A stretch of DNA of 64,000 nt from Macrostomum hystrix (lineage: Eukaryota; Platyhelminthes; Macrostomidae). Each line of letters starts with the position of its first letter. Positions within the stretch are counted from its first letter, which is position 1. Location: contig CATNEN010000029.1 of NCBI GenBank assembly GCA_950097015.1, positions 4,793,501 through 4,857,500 on the forward strand, given 5' to 3'. Shown here one piece after another: positions 55,314 through 64,000 of the stretch. Made by a program: the position numbers and the translations under genes. The notes beneath the pieces were generated by a model, which saw nothing but the letters and a program-made list of their open reading frames with translations, ran no database searches and was not told where the DNA came from.

Positions 55314-57794
55314 ATGATACCTGTACTAAAGAAAGCGCACAGTGCCGACGCCATGGTTATGAGCATGGAAATCATGAGCGAGGCGCCGTTGACGACCGAA
55401 AAAATCAGAAAAGCCGTCAAGAATGGACAGTTTCATGGCAAGTCTGAGTACACACGAACCGGGTTATTTTATCGACAAAACAGCCAGAGCAACGCGTTGC
55501 CTGAGCCAGACTCAGATTCTACTCGAAAAGTACCTAATGCCGTGACGGAGACGATCGGGACTTTGTTGACAGTCGAAGCGGACGTGAACGACCCCAAGAT
55601 ACTGCAGTTATCAGACAGCACCGAGGAGGATGTTCAAAATAAAAGCAACAAAAAGAAAATGGGTAAGAATCAGAAAAAAGAATCTGAAGCTGAAGTTCAA
55701 AAGGTTGACGAACGGAAGGCTTTCTATATTAGCACCCAGCTTTACCGGTTTGGAGAACACCTTGCAATGTACAATCGCTTGTATCAGGAGAGCTATCCTC
55801 AGCTTTTGTGCAATAACACCAAGTTCTACATAGAGACAGAAAATAACGGCGTCGGTTGTCTGGACTTGTTGTTCACTGCCTTCTGTGATTTTATGAAGAT
55901 GGAGAAAGTCAAGAATCTTCCGACAGATGGTGGCGAGCGCGTCTTTTGCTGGCTTGGGAAACGCAAGGCCAGTGAGCTGCTGCCTACCCTGAGACCTGAG
56001 CACCACTTTGTCAACCGTCTGCCATTGGATGTATACTTGAAGGACAAACAGAGCCTGGCGTTCACGTTGAAAACGAACACTCTGACGAAGAGCATTCAGT
56101 TTAAGGAGCACCTATGTCCTTACATCCAAAAGCGGATTCCATGCCAAATACTCTGCCCGCACCAATATGCCGCTCACAGCATGGAACCCTGTAAGAACTC
56201 TGAATGTTTTGAAGCGATGTCTAAAGAGGCTCGCAATGAACTTGGCATCAGCAAGCTATATAATGGTCCTATGTGCCCATGCTTTGGAAGCAAAATATTT
56301 GTTCCAGAGACCAAGGTATTTTCTTCATCGCTACAACAGAACGTTTTTATTGAGGACATTTCTAGAACGGCTCCTGATGCCCACTGGATTGTAAAGCCCT
56401 CGTACATGCGCAGTGGCAAGGGTGTTCGCATCTTGTCGTCACCTGATCAGCTCCGCACCTTTCTAAAAGTGAAAACTTCTAACCGGTTCATGTGGGGCCA
56501 GAACTATGTAGTTCAAAGGTACATAAAGAATCCAATGCTAACAAATACAGGACAGAAGTTTGACATCCGTATGTTTCTGCTAATAGTTGTTACTCGATTC
56601 AAACGCGTACTGGGCTTCCTTCATCCAGGATTTGTGCGAAAGGTGCCTGACGCATACGTCCAGCTTCAGAATAATGAGAAGTTCCATGCCCGCCAGCATC
56701 TTGCAGGGACACGAGTATGGCGAGCCTATGCGCCTAAAAATGATCCTGTAGATCCTAAAGCTAATGACACGAATGGAAAAAAAGCCTCGATCCCAATTCA
56801 GACACAGAACAATGCCAAGGGCAAAAAAAAGCGAAAGGCGTCCATACAATTGGATCCATTGGAGCCGATCAATCGAATTGGCTTCTACGCCGGAGACTTT
56901 ACTAACGACGAATGTGAGGAGTACAACTTTGCTTTGCGACACGGCTGCCTAAAAGGTAACAAGCAGAACTTACCGCTCATCATGACGACTACTAAAGCAC
57001 CTGAGCTTGATCCAAAGCCGCAGCCAAAAGACAAAAAAGTTGGCGCCTCGGCTAACCCAAAACTTACTACGGAAAGCAGCACCACGGAGCAAAGTTCTTT
57101 TCTCTCACCCAAATCTAAATCCATAAGTAACAATGTGGAAACTTCCGTTAGTCAGACTACTTCTGATGAACCACAGTCGAGTTCAGCCCCTGATCGAGCT
57201 TCAGTTCCAAAAAGTATTGATGTAAATACGAAAGCAGCTAATGTACCACCTGGCGGGGACCCATGGTCCCACTTTAGTACAAATGAAACCTTCCTGCGTA
57301 GTTTGCGCAGTATGGTTTGTAACATCTGCACAAATGTACTTGACCAGATCAAAGAAAAGGCAAACTGCTACCAAATCTTCTCAATGGATCTCTGCATTGA
57401 TGATGAAGGCAAACCGTGGCTGCTAGAAGTAAACCCGTCTATTATGACGGAGAATGTCAACTGGAACAGTCGCACCATTCGCGAGGTGATTCCAGGTGTG
57501 CTAGTAGAAAGCCTGGCCTTGGTTTGCGAGACGACACGCAAAGGGTTGAGCTTCCTGGCTTTACGTACTCCAAAGCAATTCTCGAGCAAGCCGGAAGACT
57601 TGGTATTCAGACAGAACTTTCTGTGGCTTTACAGCACTCCTGACCATTTGTGCAACACGTTTGAACTTAAGCAGCTTAAATATGCGGTGGAAAAGCAGCA
57701 CAAAAGTGATCTGACTAGCCGAGGCATCAGCTATGTACCCTGTGGACTACTATCCAGAAAAAAACCAAAAGCTGATGAAGTCGATCGATGCTGA
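55314..57794 (+). CDS. Tubulin-tyrosine-ligase-like protein (TTLL family)
   Basis: 826-aa single-exon ORF with an ATP-grasp TTL domain, the fold that adds glutamate, glycine or tyrosine to tubulin and other proteins. The start is MIPVLKKAHSA; the first 100 residues are low-complexity. TTL motifs in order: WIVKPSYMRSGKGVRIL (ATP-binding lysine region), YVVQRYIKNPML, KFDIRMFLLIV, and SMDLCIDDEGKPWLLEVNPSI, with the Mg-binding Glu and Asn. A long Ser/Thr/Lys-rich insertion (about residues 485-645) splits the domain between the FDIR and EVN parts. I cannot name the subfamily. The ORF ends at an A7 run after PCGLLSRKK, and the next frame continues for about 95 convincing codons (see the next entry). 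Confidence 0.85.
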   Translation: MIPVLKKAHSADAMVMSMEIMSEAPLTTEKIRKAVKNGQFHGKSEYTRTGLFYRQNSQSNALPEPDSDSTRKVPNAVTETIGTLLTVEADVNDPKILQLSDSTEEDVQNKSNKKKMGKNQKKESEAEVQKVDERKAFYISTQLYRFGEHLAMYNRLYQESYPQLLCNNTKFYIETENNGVGCLDLLFTAFCDFMKMEKVKNLPTDGGERVFCWLGKRKASELLPTLRPEHHFVNRLPLDVYLKDKQSLAFTLKTNTLTKSIQFKEHLCPYIQKRIPCQILCPHQYAAHSMEPCKNSECFEAMSKEARNELGISKLYNGPMCPCFGSKIFVPETKVFSSSLQQNVFIEDISRTAPDAHWIVKPSYMRSGKGVRILSSPDQLRTFLKVKTSNRFMWGQNYVVQRYIKNPMLTNTGQKFDIRMFLLIVVTRFKRVLGFLHPGFVRKVPDAYVQLQNNEKFHARQHLAGTRVWRAYAPKNDPVDPKANDTNGKKASIPIQTQNNAKGKKKRKASIQLDPLEPINRIGFYAGDFTNDECEEYNFALRHGCLKGNKQNLPLIMTTTKAPELDPKPQPKDKKVGASANPKLTTESSTTEQSSFLSPKSKSISNNVETSVSQTTSDEPQSSSAPDRASVPKSIDVNTKAANVPPGGDPWSHFSTNETFLRSLRSMVCNICTNVLDQIKEKANCYQIFSMDLCIDDEGKPWLLEVNPSIMTENVNWNSRTIREVIPGVLVESLALVCETTRKGLSFLALRTPKQFSSKPEDLVFRQNFLWLYSTPDHLCNTFELKQLKYAVEKQHKSDLTSRGISYVPCGLLSRKKPKADEVDRC

Positions 57795-58071
57795 TATAGC
57801 TAAGAAAGTTCTAGACTCTAGCGCCAATCGTTGCGCCTATCGGTTTCCGTCTCCAGTGGCAAACATTCCGTTGCTTGAAGAGGACGTAGCGTTTAGCCAA
57901 CGATACGCCCGGGTGCAGTTAGATGCCATCAAGCGGCAGACGCGCGTGCGCCGCATGGAGAAGGAGGTAAAGCGACAGAGACAGTTCAACGAAAAGGAGC
58001 GTTTCCAGGCCTTTAAGAATCTTCGGGACAAGCCAAAAGCAATGCTCAAGGAGCGCATTATAACTGAATGA
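57757..58071 (+). CDS. Likely true C-terminus of the TTLL protein in the +1-shifted frame
   Basis: From the A7 run (CCAGAAAAAAACC, 57757-57769) the alternative frame reads PEKNQKLMKSIDADIAKKVL, then a basic, probably coiled-coil tail (KRQTRVRRMEKEVKRQRQFN, KPKAMLKERIITE) to a stop at 58069-58071. A single-base length change in the A7 run would join it to the ligase. It may be an assembly error, a real frameshift mutation, or a separate overlapping ORF. Confidence 0.55.
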   Translation, partial: EKNQKLMKSIDADIAKKVLDSSANRCAYRFPSPVANIPLLEEDVAFSQRYARVQLDAIKRQTRVRRMEKEVKRQRQFNEKERFQAFKNLRDKPKAMLKERIITE

Positions 58072-58382
58072 CAGCTATTAGATTTTTATGAGTTCCTTGA
58101 AAACGATGCTGTTTATTTTAATGCGGTTCCGCATAATGTGACGTGAAAAATATATATTCTCTCTCTCCTATCTTCATTTTTCTCGATCTTTCTGAGAAGC
58201 CGCGTCTTGGGCCTAAGATGCCAGGACTTGAAATAGAAGGTCAAGCAATGAGAAATGCGTTAATGGCAGTTTCTGTTTTAAACAATGAAAGCATGCATGC
58301 TTTTTTCTTTGACTAATTTCTGAACTCGCAATAATAATATGATAATAATAATTAATTGCACTACCATAAATCGGGATATATA

Positions 58383-58667
58383 TGCAGCCGACAGCACAGC
58401 TGCAGCTATTGCGGGGCGCATCTAAAGGCTGTGTACGGCTGTTCAGTCCATGGACTGGGGGACGCCACACCCACCCTCAATTACACCAGCTGATGCTGGT
58501 ACCCATTTAACAGTAGGATGAGCTGAAACAATGTATAGTTACATTGTTTTGTCTTACTAAACAAAGCAATGTCTTGCTAAAGGACACAAATTGTTCCACT
58601 GGAGTCTGGAATCGAACCCACGACCTTCAAGTCGTGAGTCCGACGCTCTAGCCACTAAGCTACAACA
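58383..58667 (-). mobile_element. tRNA-derived SINE, family 1, best copy
   Basis: On the minus strand it starts GTTGTAGCTTAGTGGCTAGA (A box) and has a CTTGAAGGTCGTGGGTTCGA B-box region, a clear tRNA head. The family body follows (ACAATTTGTGTCC, GGGTACCAGCATCAGC, GTCCATGGACTGAAC, GCTGCAGCTGTGCTG). The pairing needed for a real tRNA acceptor stem is not evident. Confidence 0.82.
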
Positions 58668-59146
58668 TTTTTTGGAATTTTCGAATACAAGCTTAAAGGC
58701 TCGTTCACAGTGTCATGCAGTTTTTATGTTACAACTAATTTAATGGTCGTAAAATGAACATGAGTTTGCTCTGGCCTTGCTTAAAGGCACTGAATGAGCC
58801 TTAATAGGTTACTATGTAAGGTTCGTAGTCAATAAAGGTTGCTTTCAAATAAAAAGGTTTCCAATTCTCGAATTTGAGATCTGGATTGTCTCTGAAAGTG
58901 CATGCAAAGTATCTCTAAGTCAAATAGGACTGCTATATCGGCACAAAACCGAATTGCTTTAAAATCTAAAATAGACATTGTAGGCGGCGCCAGCCCTTAT
59001 ACGTGCGTAGGGTTGGCGTTTGTCCATCTCTCTTCTGTCTCAATGTACGCTTGTGCATGGTGAGACTTTAGCCACCAACCTGGCTAAGTTAAGAGTCAAA
59101 TATAAACTATCGCATTGATTTTCGGCACTATCTAGAAGTACTACAA
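58668..59146. other. Intergenic, no gene
   Basis: Between the SINE and the foldback element. Nothing recognised. Confidence 0.4.
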
Positions 59147-59155
59147 ACTGTTGAC

Positions 59156-60282
59156 GGGTCGATGAGACTTGCCCGCAGGCGAACTGCCCGCCGAGATTTG
59201 CCCGCAGGCGAACTGCCCGCCGAGATTTGCCCGCAGGCGAACTGCCCGCCGAGATTTGCCCGCAGAGATTTGCCCATCGAGATTTGCCCGCAGAGATTTG
59301 CCCGCAGTGCATTCTGCCCGCAGAGATTTGCCCGCAGAGATTTGCCCGTCGAGATTTGCCCGCAGAGATTTTCCCGTCAAGATTTGCCCGCAGGAGATTT
59401 GCCCGCAGGAGATTTGCCCGCAGAGATTTGCCCGCAGAGATTTGCCCGCAGTGCATTCTGCCCGCAGGAGATTTGCCCGTCAAGATTTTCCCGTCGAGAT
59501 TTTCCCGTCGAGATTTTCCCGTCGAGATTTTCCCGTCGAGATTTGCCCGTCGAGATTTTCCCGTCGAGATTTGCCCGCAGTGCATTCTGCCCGCAGAGAT
59601 TTTCCCGCAATGCAGTTTTAATCTTGCAAAAATAGACTTATACTTATCGAAATTATTTACCTGCCAGATTTCAACCGTGTGAATCTGAAACTCTTACTTT
59701 CATCTCTATCTCTATCTTAGAGATTGGCATCTCTAGCTGGTGGAGCGCCGTCTGTTTCAAAGTCACATGTCAGCCGCCTGGATTTTATCACCTCGATCTA
59801 CTCAACCACCGAACGACAAATCCAGTAAATAAGCCATGGAGTCCTATATGGTGCATGTCGGGGACCCCACGACATTTTATAATCTGGCCCTTACATAGAG
59901 TACCCTCGTATGAGTATGCAGAGCATTTTCATCTTATGCATTTGCGGCAGTACGAGCGTAAGAGTTTCAGATTCACACGGTTGAAATCTGGCAGGTAAAT
60001 AATTTCGATAAGTATAAGTAGATTTTTGCAAGATTAAAACTGCATTGCGAGAAAATCTCTGCGGGCAAATCTCTGCGGGAAAATCTCGACGGGAAAATCT
60101 CGACGGGAAAATCTCTGCTGGCAAATCTCGACAGGCAAATCTCGACGGGCAAATCTCGACGGGCAAATCTTCTGCGGGCAGAATGCACTGCGGGCAAATC
60201 TCTGCGGGCAAATCTCGGCGGGCAAATCTCCTGCGGGCAAGTCTCGGCGGGCAGTTCGCCTGCGGGCAAGTCTCGTGCTCCC
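59156..60282. mobile_element. Foldback-type DNA element with minisatellite arms
   Basis: 1127 bases bounded by a 9-bp direct repeat ACTGTTGAC (59147-59155 and 60283-60291). The ends are inverted repeats: left GGG then five bases then GAGACTTGCCCGCAGGCGAA, right its complement. Both arms are built of 14-bp (some 15-bp) tandem units CCCGCAGAGATTTG. The inner flanks (59617-59690 and 59965-60055) are also inverted copies, leaving a spacer of about 270 bases with no transposase. Arms of tandem repeats plus a 9-bp duplication recall Drosophila FB elements and MULE foldbacks. Confidence 0.85.
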
Positions 60283-60529
60283 ACTGTTGACTTGTCCAGT
60301 TCCTTAATTTTTTGGTAATTCTGCACTTGGACCAGAGCTTAAATACTGCCAAATATTTTTTGGACAAGTTGAGAACTCAAACTAGGCAAATATAATTTGA
60401 AAGCCACAAAAACTCGCAACAATATAAAAAAACTTGCAAACTATCGACTATGAGTTTTATTACAACCATTGCGCTACGAGCTCGTAAAATCAATCATTGC
60501 GCTACTGAACGAGTCAACGGTAACATTTT

Positions 60530-61045
60530 TCACTCTGTAGATGACACAGGGCCGCTAGCAGTCGCATTGCTTGGCTTCTTGACCTTCACCTCCAGGCAGA
60601 ACAATAGCGCCTTAATCAGGAGCAGCGTCAGCAGAGAGAAGATAATGCCACTAGTGTAGCACGAGTACTCTAGACCTCTAACAATATACATGACGAATTC
60701 GCAATTAGCGCCAAATATATGTCTTTCGTACAGCTTCTGACGATTCTGCGTGATGAGACTCACCTCGATAGAGATGAATAAGGCCACGAGAGTCGAAGCC
60801 ATGTGAGTTAATATCAAAAGTATTAGGAGTATCGACTGCAAACAGTAGAGCACTGACGACATTGTGCTGGTCATTGAGACAACCAGGAATAAGGAAAAAC
60901 AACTGCGGACGGACATTTTTGGCCAATGCGATGGTCGCAGAAGCTCATGCTCAAACAGATGGGTCTCGTAGTTATCAAAGCCGTCTGAGGGATTCGAGTC
61001 CTGGGCCGTTGCTGCATCTAGCTCAACCCGAGCGCGGGGCTGCAT
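60530..61045 (-). CDS. Small multi-pass membrane protein of unknown function
   Basis: 171-aa ORF from the ATG at 61045 (MQPRARVELDAATAQDSN). The first 50 residues are hydrophilic. Two closely spaced hydrophobic segments follow (FSLFLVVSMTSTMSSVLYCL and SILLILLILTHMASTLVALF), then a short polar loop with Cys, and a third (GIIFSLLTLLLIKALLFCLE) before a basic, Ser-rich tail. Three or four transmembrane helices are likely. I recognise no family. Its place between two inverted minisatellite structures and its clean reading frame without repeats suggest a real gene, but no paralogue or motif supports it. The longer frame upstream has only a GTG. Confidence 0.5.
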   Translation of the reverse strand: MQPRARVELDAATAQDSNPSDGFDNYETHLFEHELLRPSHWPKMSVRSCFSLFLVVSMTSTMSSVLYCLQSILLILLILTHMASTLVALFISIEVSLITQNRQKLYERHIFGANCEFVMYIVRGLEYSCYTSGIIFSLLTLLLIKALLFCLEVKVKKPSNATASGPVSSTE

Positions 61046-61213
61046 TTTGCACTTTATAAAGAAAATTATATTTCTTTCTTTTTCTTTGCTTTGCACGAGC
61101 TATGAGCTAAAATAAAGTTAAGCACTTGCACCATAAACTACCATGGTAGCTAGCTAGCAAGATCCTATCAAGGACCACTAGAAGAAGAAGGAAGGCACAC
61201 TTCTTTCATATTG

Positions 61214-62706
61214 AATGCGGAGCATTTGACTGCGGACAATTTGACTGCGGAGCATTTGACTGCGGAGCATTTGACTGCGGAGCATTTGACTGCGGAGAAT
61301 TTGACTGCGGAGCATTTGACTGCGGACAATTTGACTGCGGAGCATTTGACTGCGGAGCATTTGACTGCGGACAATTTGACTGCGGAGCATTTGACTGCGG
61401 AGCATTTGACTGCGGACAATTTGACTGCGGAGCATTTGACTGCGGACAATTTGACTGCGGAGCATTTGACTGCGGAGCATTTGACTGCGGGCAATTTGAC
61501 TGCGGACAATTTGACTGCGGAGCATTTGACTGCGGACAATTTGACTGCGGACAATTTGACTGCGGAGCATTTGACTGCGGAGCATTTGACTGCGGACAAT
61601 TTGACTGCGGAGCATTTGACTGCGGAGCATTTGACTGCGGAGCATTTGACTGCGGACAATTTGACTGCGGACAATTTGACTGCGGACAATTTGACTGCGG
61701 AGCATTTGACTGCGGACAATTTGACTGCCAGCCATTTGACCGCCAGCCATTTGACTGCCAGCCATTTGACTGCCAGCCATTTGACTGCCAGCCATTTGAC
61801 TGTCAGCCATTTGACTGCCAGCCATTTGACTGCCAGCCATTTGACCGCCAGCCATTTGACTGCCAGCCATTTGACTGCCAGCCATTTGACTGCCAGCCAT
61901 TTGACTGCCAGCCATTTGACTGCCAGCCATTTGACTGCCAGCCATTTGACTGCCAGCCATTTGACTGCCACAATTTGACTGCGGACAATTTGACTGCGGA
62001 GCATTTGACTGCGGACAATTTGACTGCGGAGCATTTGACTGCGGAGCATTTGACTGCGGACAATTTGACTGCGGAGCATTTGACTGCGGACAATTTGACT
62101 GCGGAGCATTTGACTGCGGAGCATTTGACTGCGGGCAATTTGACTGCGGACAATTTGACTGCGGAGCATTTGACTGCGGACAATTTGACTGCGGACAATT
62201 TGACTGCGGAGCATTTGACTGCGGGCAATTTGACTGCGGAGCATTTGACTGCGGGCAATTTGACTGCGGAGCATTTGACTGCCAGCCATTTGACTGCCAG
62301 CCATTTGACCGCCAGACATTTGACTGCCAGCCATTTGACTGCCAGCCATTTGACTGCCAGCCATTTGACTGCCAGCCATTTGACTGCCACAATTTGACTG
62401 CGGGCAATCTGATGCGGACAATTTGATTGCGGGCAATTTGATTGCGGACAATTTGATTGCGGGCAATTTGACTGCCGGGCAATTTGACTGCCGGGCAATT
62501 TGATTGCGGACAATTTGATTGCGGGCAATTTGACTGCCGGACAATTTGACTGCCGGGCAATTTGACTGCGGACCATTTGACTGCGGAGCATTTGACTGCG
62601 GACAATTTGACTGCGGAGCATTTGACTGCGGACAATTTGACTGCGGACAATTTGACTGCGGAGCATTTGACTGCGGGCAATTTGACTGCGGACAATTTGA
62701 CTGACA
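61214..62706. repeat. 15-bp minisatellite in blocks, about 100 units
   Basis: Units TTTGACTGCGGAGCA, TTTGACTGCGGACAA and TTTGACTGCCAGCCA occur in separate blocks: GGAGCA/GGACAA type at 61214-61725 and 61973-62277, CCAGCCA type at 61725-61972 and 62278-62392. A degenerate zone follows, then the GGAGCA type again. The block pattern A-B-A'-B' implies duplication of an A+B segment. Because 15 is a multiple of three, 500-codon frames run through it on both strands. They are not genes. Confidence 0.96.
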
Positions 62707-62990
62707 TGCTGACATACACCAACCTTCAGTCAGTTTTTGCCAAATATCTCAATGGCCGAAGGGGCTGGAGACTTAGTCAGGAAAAATTGATCGGGATCAT
62801 GCATGAGTGACGCTGAAATTATATAGATTCGTTGATATTCAGGGCGGCTAGTATACACTATACACACATGCGCGAGCGTACATGCAAAATCTATAAATCT
62901 ATACATGTACTTGTCCGCAGTCGAATGCAATTTTTCCACTGTCAATTGAAGTGGCAGTCAATAAATGTGCAGCCAAAAGTGTGGAATTGT
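62707..62990. other. Spacer between inverted arrays
   Basis: About 280 bases of unique sequence between the 15-bp array and the inversely oriented 14-bp array. No gene. Confidence 0.5.
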
Positions 62991-63358
62991 CCGCAGTCAA
63001 ATTGTGGCAGTCAAATTGTGGCAGTCAAATTGTGGCAGTCAAATTGTGGCAGTCAAATTGTGGCAGTCAAATTGTGGCAGTCAAATTGTGGCAGTCAAAT
63101 TGTGGCAGTCAAATTGTGGCAGTCAAATTGTGGCAGTCAAATTGTGGCAGTCAAATTGTGGCAGTCAAATTGTGGCAGTCAAATTGTGGCAGTCAAATTG
63201 TGGCAGTCAAATTGTGGCAGTCAAATTGTGGCAGTCAAATTGTGGCAGTCAAATTGCTCTGCAGTCAAATGCTCGGCAGTCAAATTGCCCGCAGTCAAAT
63301 TGCCCGCAGTCAAATGCTCCGCAGTCAAATGGTGGAAGTCAAATGGCAGCAGTCAAAT
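62991..63358. repeat. 14-bp minisatellite, inverted relative to the 15-bp array
   Basis: About 19 units of CAGTCAAATTGTGG, then diverged units (CAGTCAAATGCTCGG, CAGTCAAATTGCCCG). The complement CCACAATTTGACTG is the unit type of the neighbouring 15-bp array, so the two can pair as a large hairpin. Confidence 0.93.
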
Positions 63359-63390
63359 GTCGGGCTCCCTGCCTCAGGGCAGTGGCTTTT

Positions 63391-63903
63391 TTATCTAGCT
63401 TTAATTATGCTTTCTATGAAGTCCACAAATCTTTCTGTTAACTCTGTGCTTTCCTGTGTCATTAAATACACAATTTTGTCATCAGCTGTTAGGCTACGAA
63501 ATTTCGAACAGTGCCTGTCACTTTCTCTATGAATTTTATTTCTAATTGGAACATAAACGGACCAATCGCATCTAAAGAGAATATGAGTTTCGTTCTCTAC
63601 CTCGACTCTACATTTTGGACTTGTTCTGTTTTCATAGGCGATTTTCGGTCTTACAGTGCGCAATGTCTCACAGGCCAGTTTGTGGCTTCCTAGACGAAAT
63701 CGGGACATTGTGCGCCTTTGTTCTGGGTTAGAGATTATTGTTAGGTACTTTTCTCTGGAGAAATCTTTCTTAAATGTGTAATAGAAGTGGCTGAGCTTGG
63801 CTGATTTTTCCCAGAATCTTAACATAGTATTGGAAGTTATTTTAACATAACTCAACAAAACACATGTTGCCTCAACGAATTTCAAAATACGTCGTAGCTT
63901 CAT
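63391..63903 (-). pseudogene. Non-LTR retroelement C-terminal relic
   Basis: 170-codon frame. TMSRFRLGSHKLACETLRTV, PKCRVEVENETHILFRCDWS and LTERFVDFIESIIKAR match the C-terminal region after the RT domain in non-LTR elements, including a partly lost zinc-knuckle Cys/His pattern. The RT itself is not in view. It is related to the fragment at 16.2-16.4 kb. Confidence 0.6.
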
Positions 63904-64000
63904 TCGTGAATAATTTGATCTTCATTTTATTTTCGTTTATTTATCATGTTGATAATTATGCTACTGGGTCACAATTTTTTCCTTTTTAATTATAGAGCCA

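Noticed and set aside
58600-58667. A functional tRNA gene on the minus strand
   Set aside because: A and B boxes are present, but the sequence is attached to a repeated body shared with other copies and lacks a convincing acceptor stem, so it is a SINE head.
59162-60367. Arg/Pro-rich repeat ORFs in the foldback element
   Set aside because: Product of 14-bp tandem units in the inverted arms. They have no start context and occur in all three frames.
61168-62722. 500-residue repeat proteins on both strands
   Set aside because: The 15-bp unit keeps every frame open, and the ORF boundaries are simply the array edges.

Overview
This window is nuclear DNA of an invertebrate animal. It has short GT-AG introns, a cytosolic ribosomal protein gene (RPL10), a P4-ATPase (ATP9-like) 3' end, a tubulin-tyrosine-ligase-like gene, Rac/Rho GTPases, caspases, an RNase-H-bearing non-LTR retrotransposon, a mariner element and tRNA-derived SINEs. 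I cannot name the species. A lophotrochozoan such as a flatworm is possible but not shown.

Layout. 1-2.9 kb: a 28-bp minisatellite inside or upstream of the last introns of an ATP9-type flippase, then a 24-bp minisatellite just after its stop. 4.75-5.4 kb: RPL10. 6-13.4 kb: four coding-intronless Rac/Rho genes with CAAX ends and a deleted mariner. 14.5-15.3 kb: a caspase pseudogene. 16.7-26.4 kb (plus): a spliced Rho-Rho gene, a 30-bp minisatellite and a spliced Rho-Rho-caspase gene. 28.5-40.3 kb (minus): a Rho-Rho gene with a 2.3-kb 20-bp minisatellite upstream, and a Rho-caspase gene whose intron holds a nested retroelement. 40.6-47.0 kb: an apparently full-length non-LTR retrotransposon with 13-bp target-site duplication. 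48.5-54.3 kb: three more Rac genes. 55.3-58.1 kb: the TTLL gene. 59.1-63.4 kb: a foldback element with 9-bp target-site duplication and a second pair of inverted minisatellite arrays, with a small membrane-protein ORF between them. The window ends in a retroelement relic.

The main discovery is a family of split genes in which Rac/Rho-like GTPase domains are fused in frame to each other and to a caspase domain. I joined the exons by hand. Every intron in the four genes is phase 2 and every internal exon is a multiple of three, so the reading frames close perfectly: 541 aa Rho-Rho, 1014 aa Rho-Rho-caspase, about 485 or more aa Rho-Rho (5' end open), and 544-560 aa Rho-caspase. Both caspase domains keep the catalytic His and the QACRG cysteine. 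The fused GTPase domains have mostly lost Gly12 and Gln61 (Rac1 numbering) and all lack a terminal CAAX box, whereas all seven stand-alone neighbours keep these. This suggests that GTPase modules locked in one nucleotide state, or degenerate, act as sensor or adaptor prodomains for a death protease. One idea is that they are decoys for agents that modify Rho proteins; that is inference.
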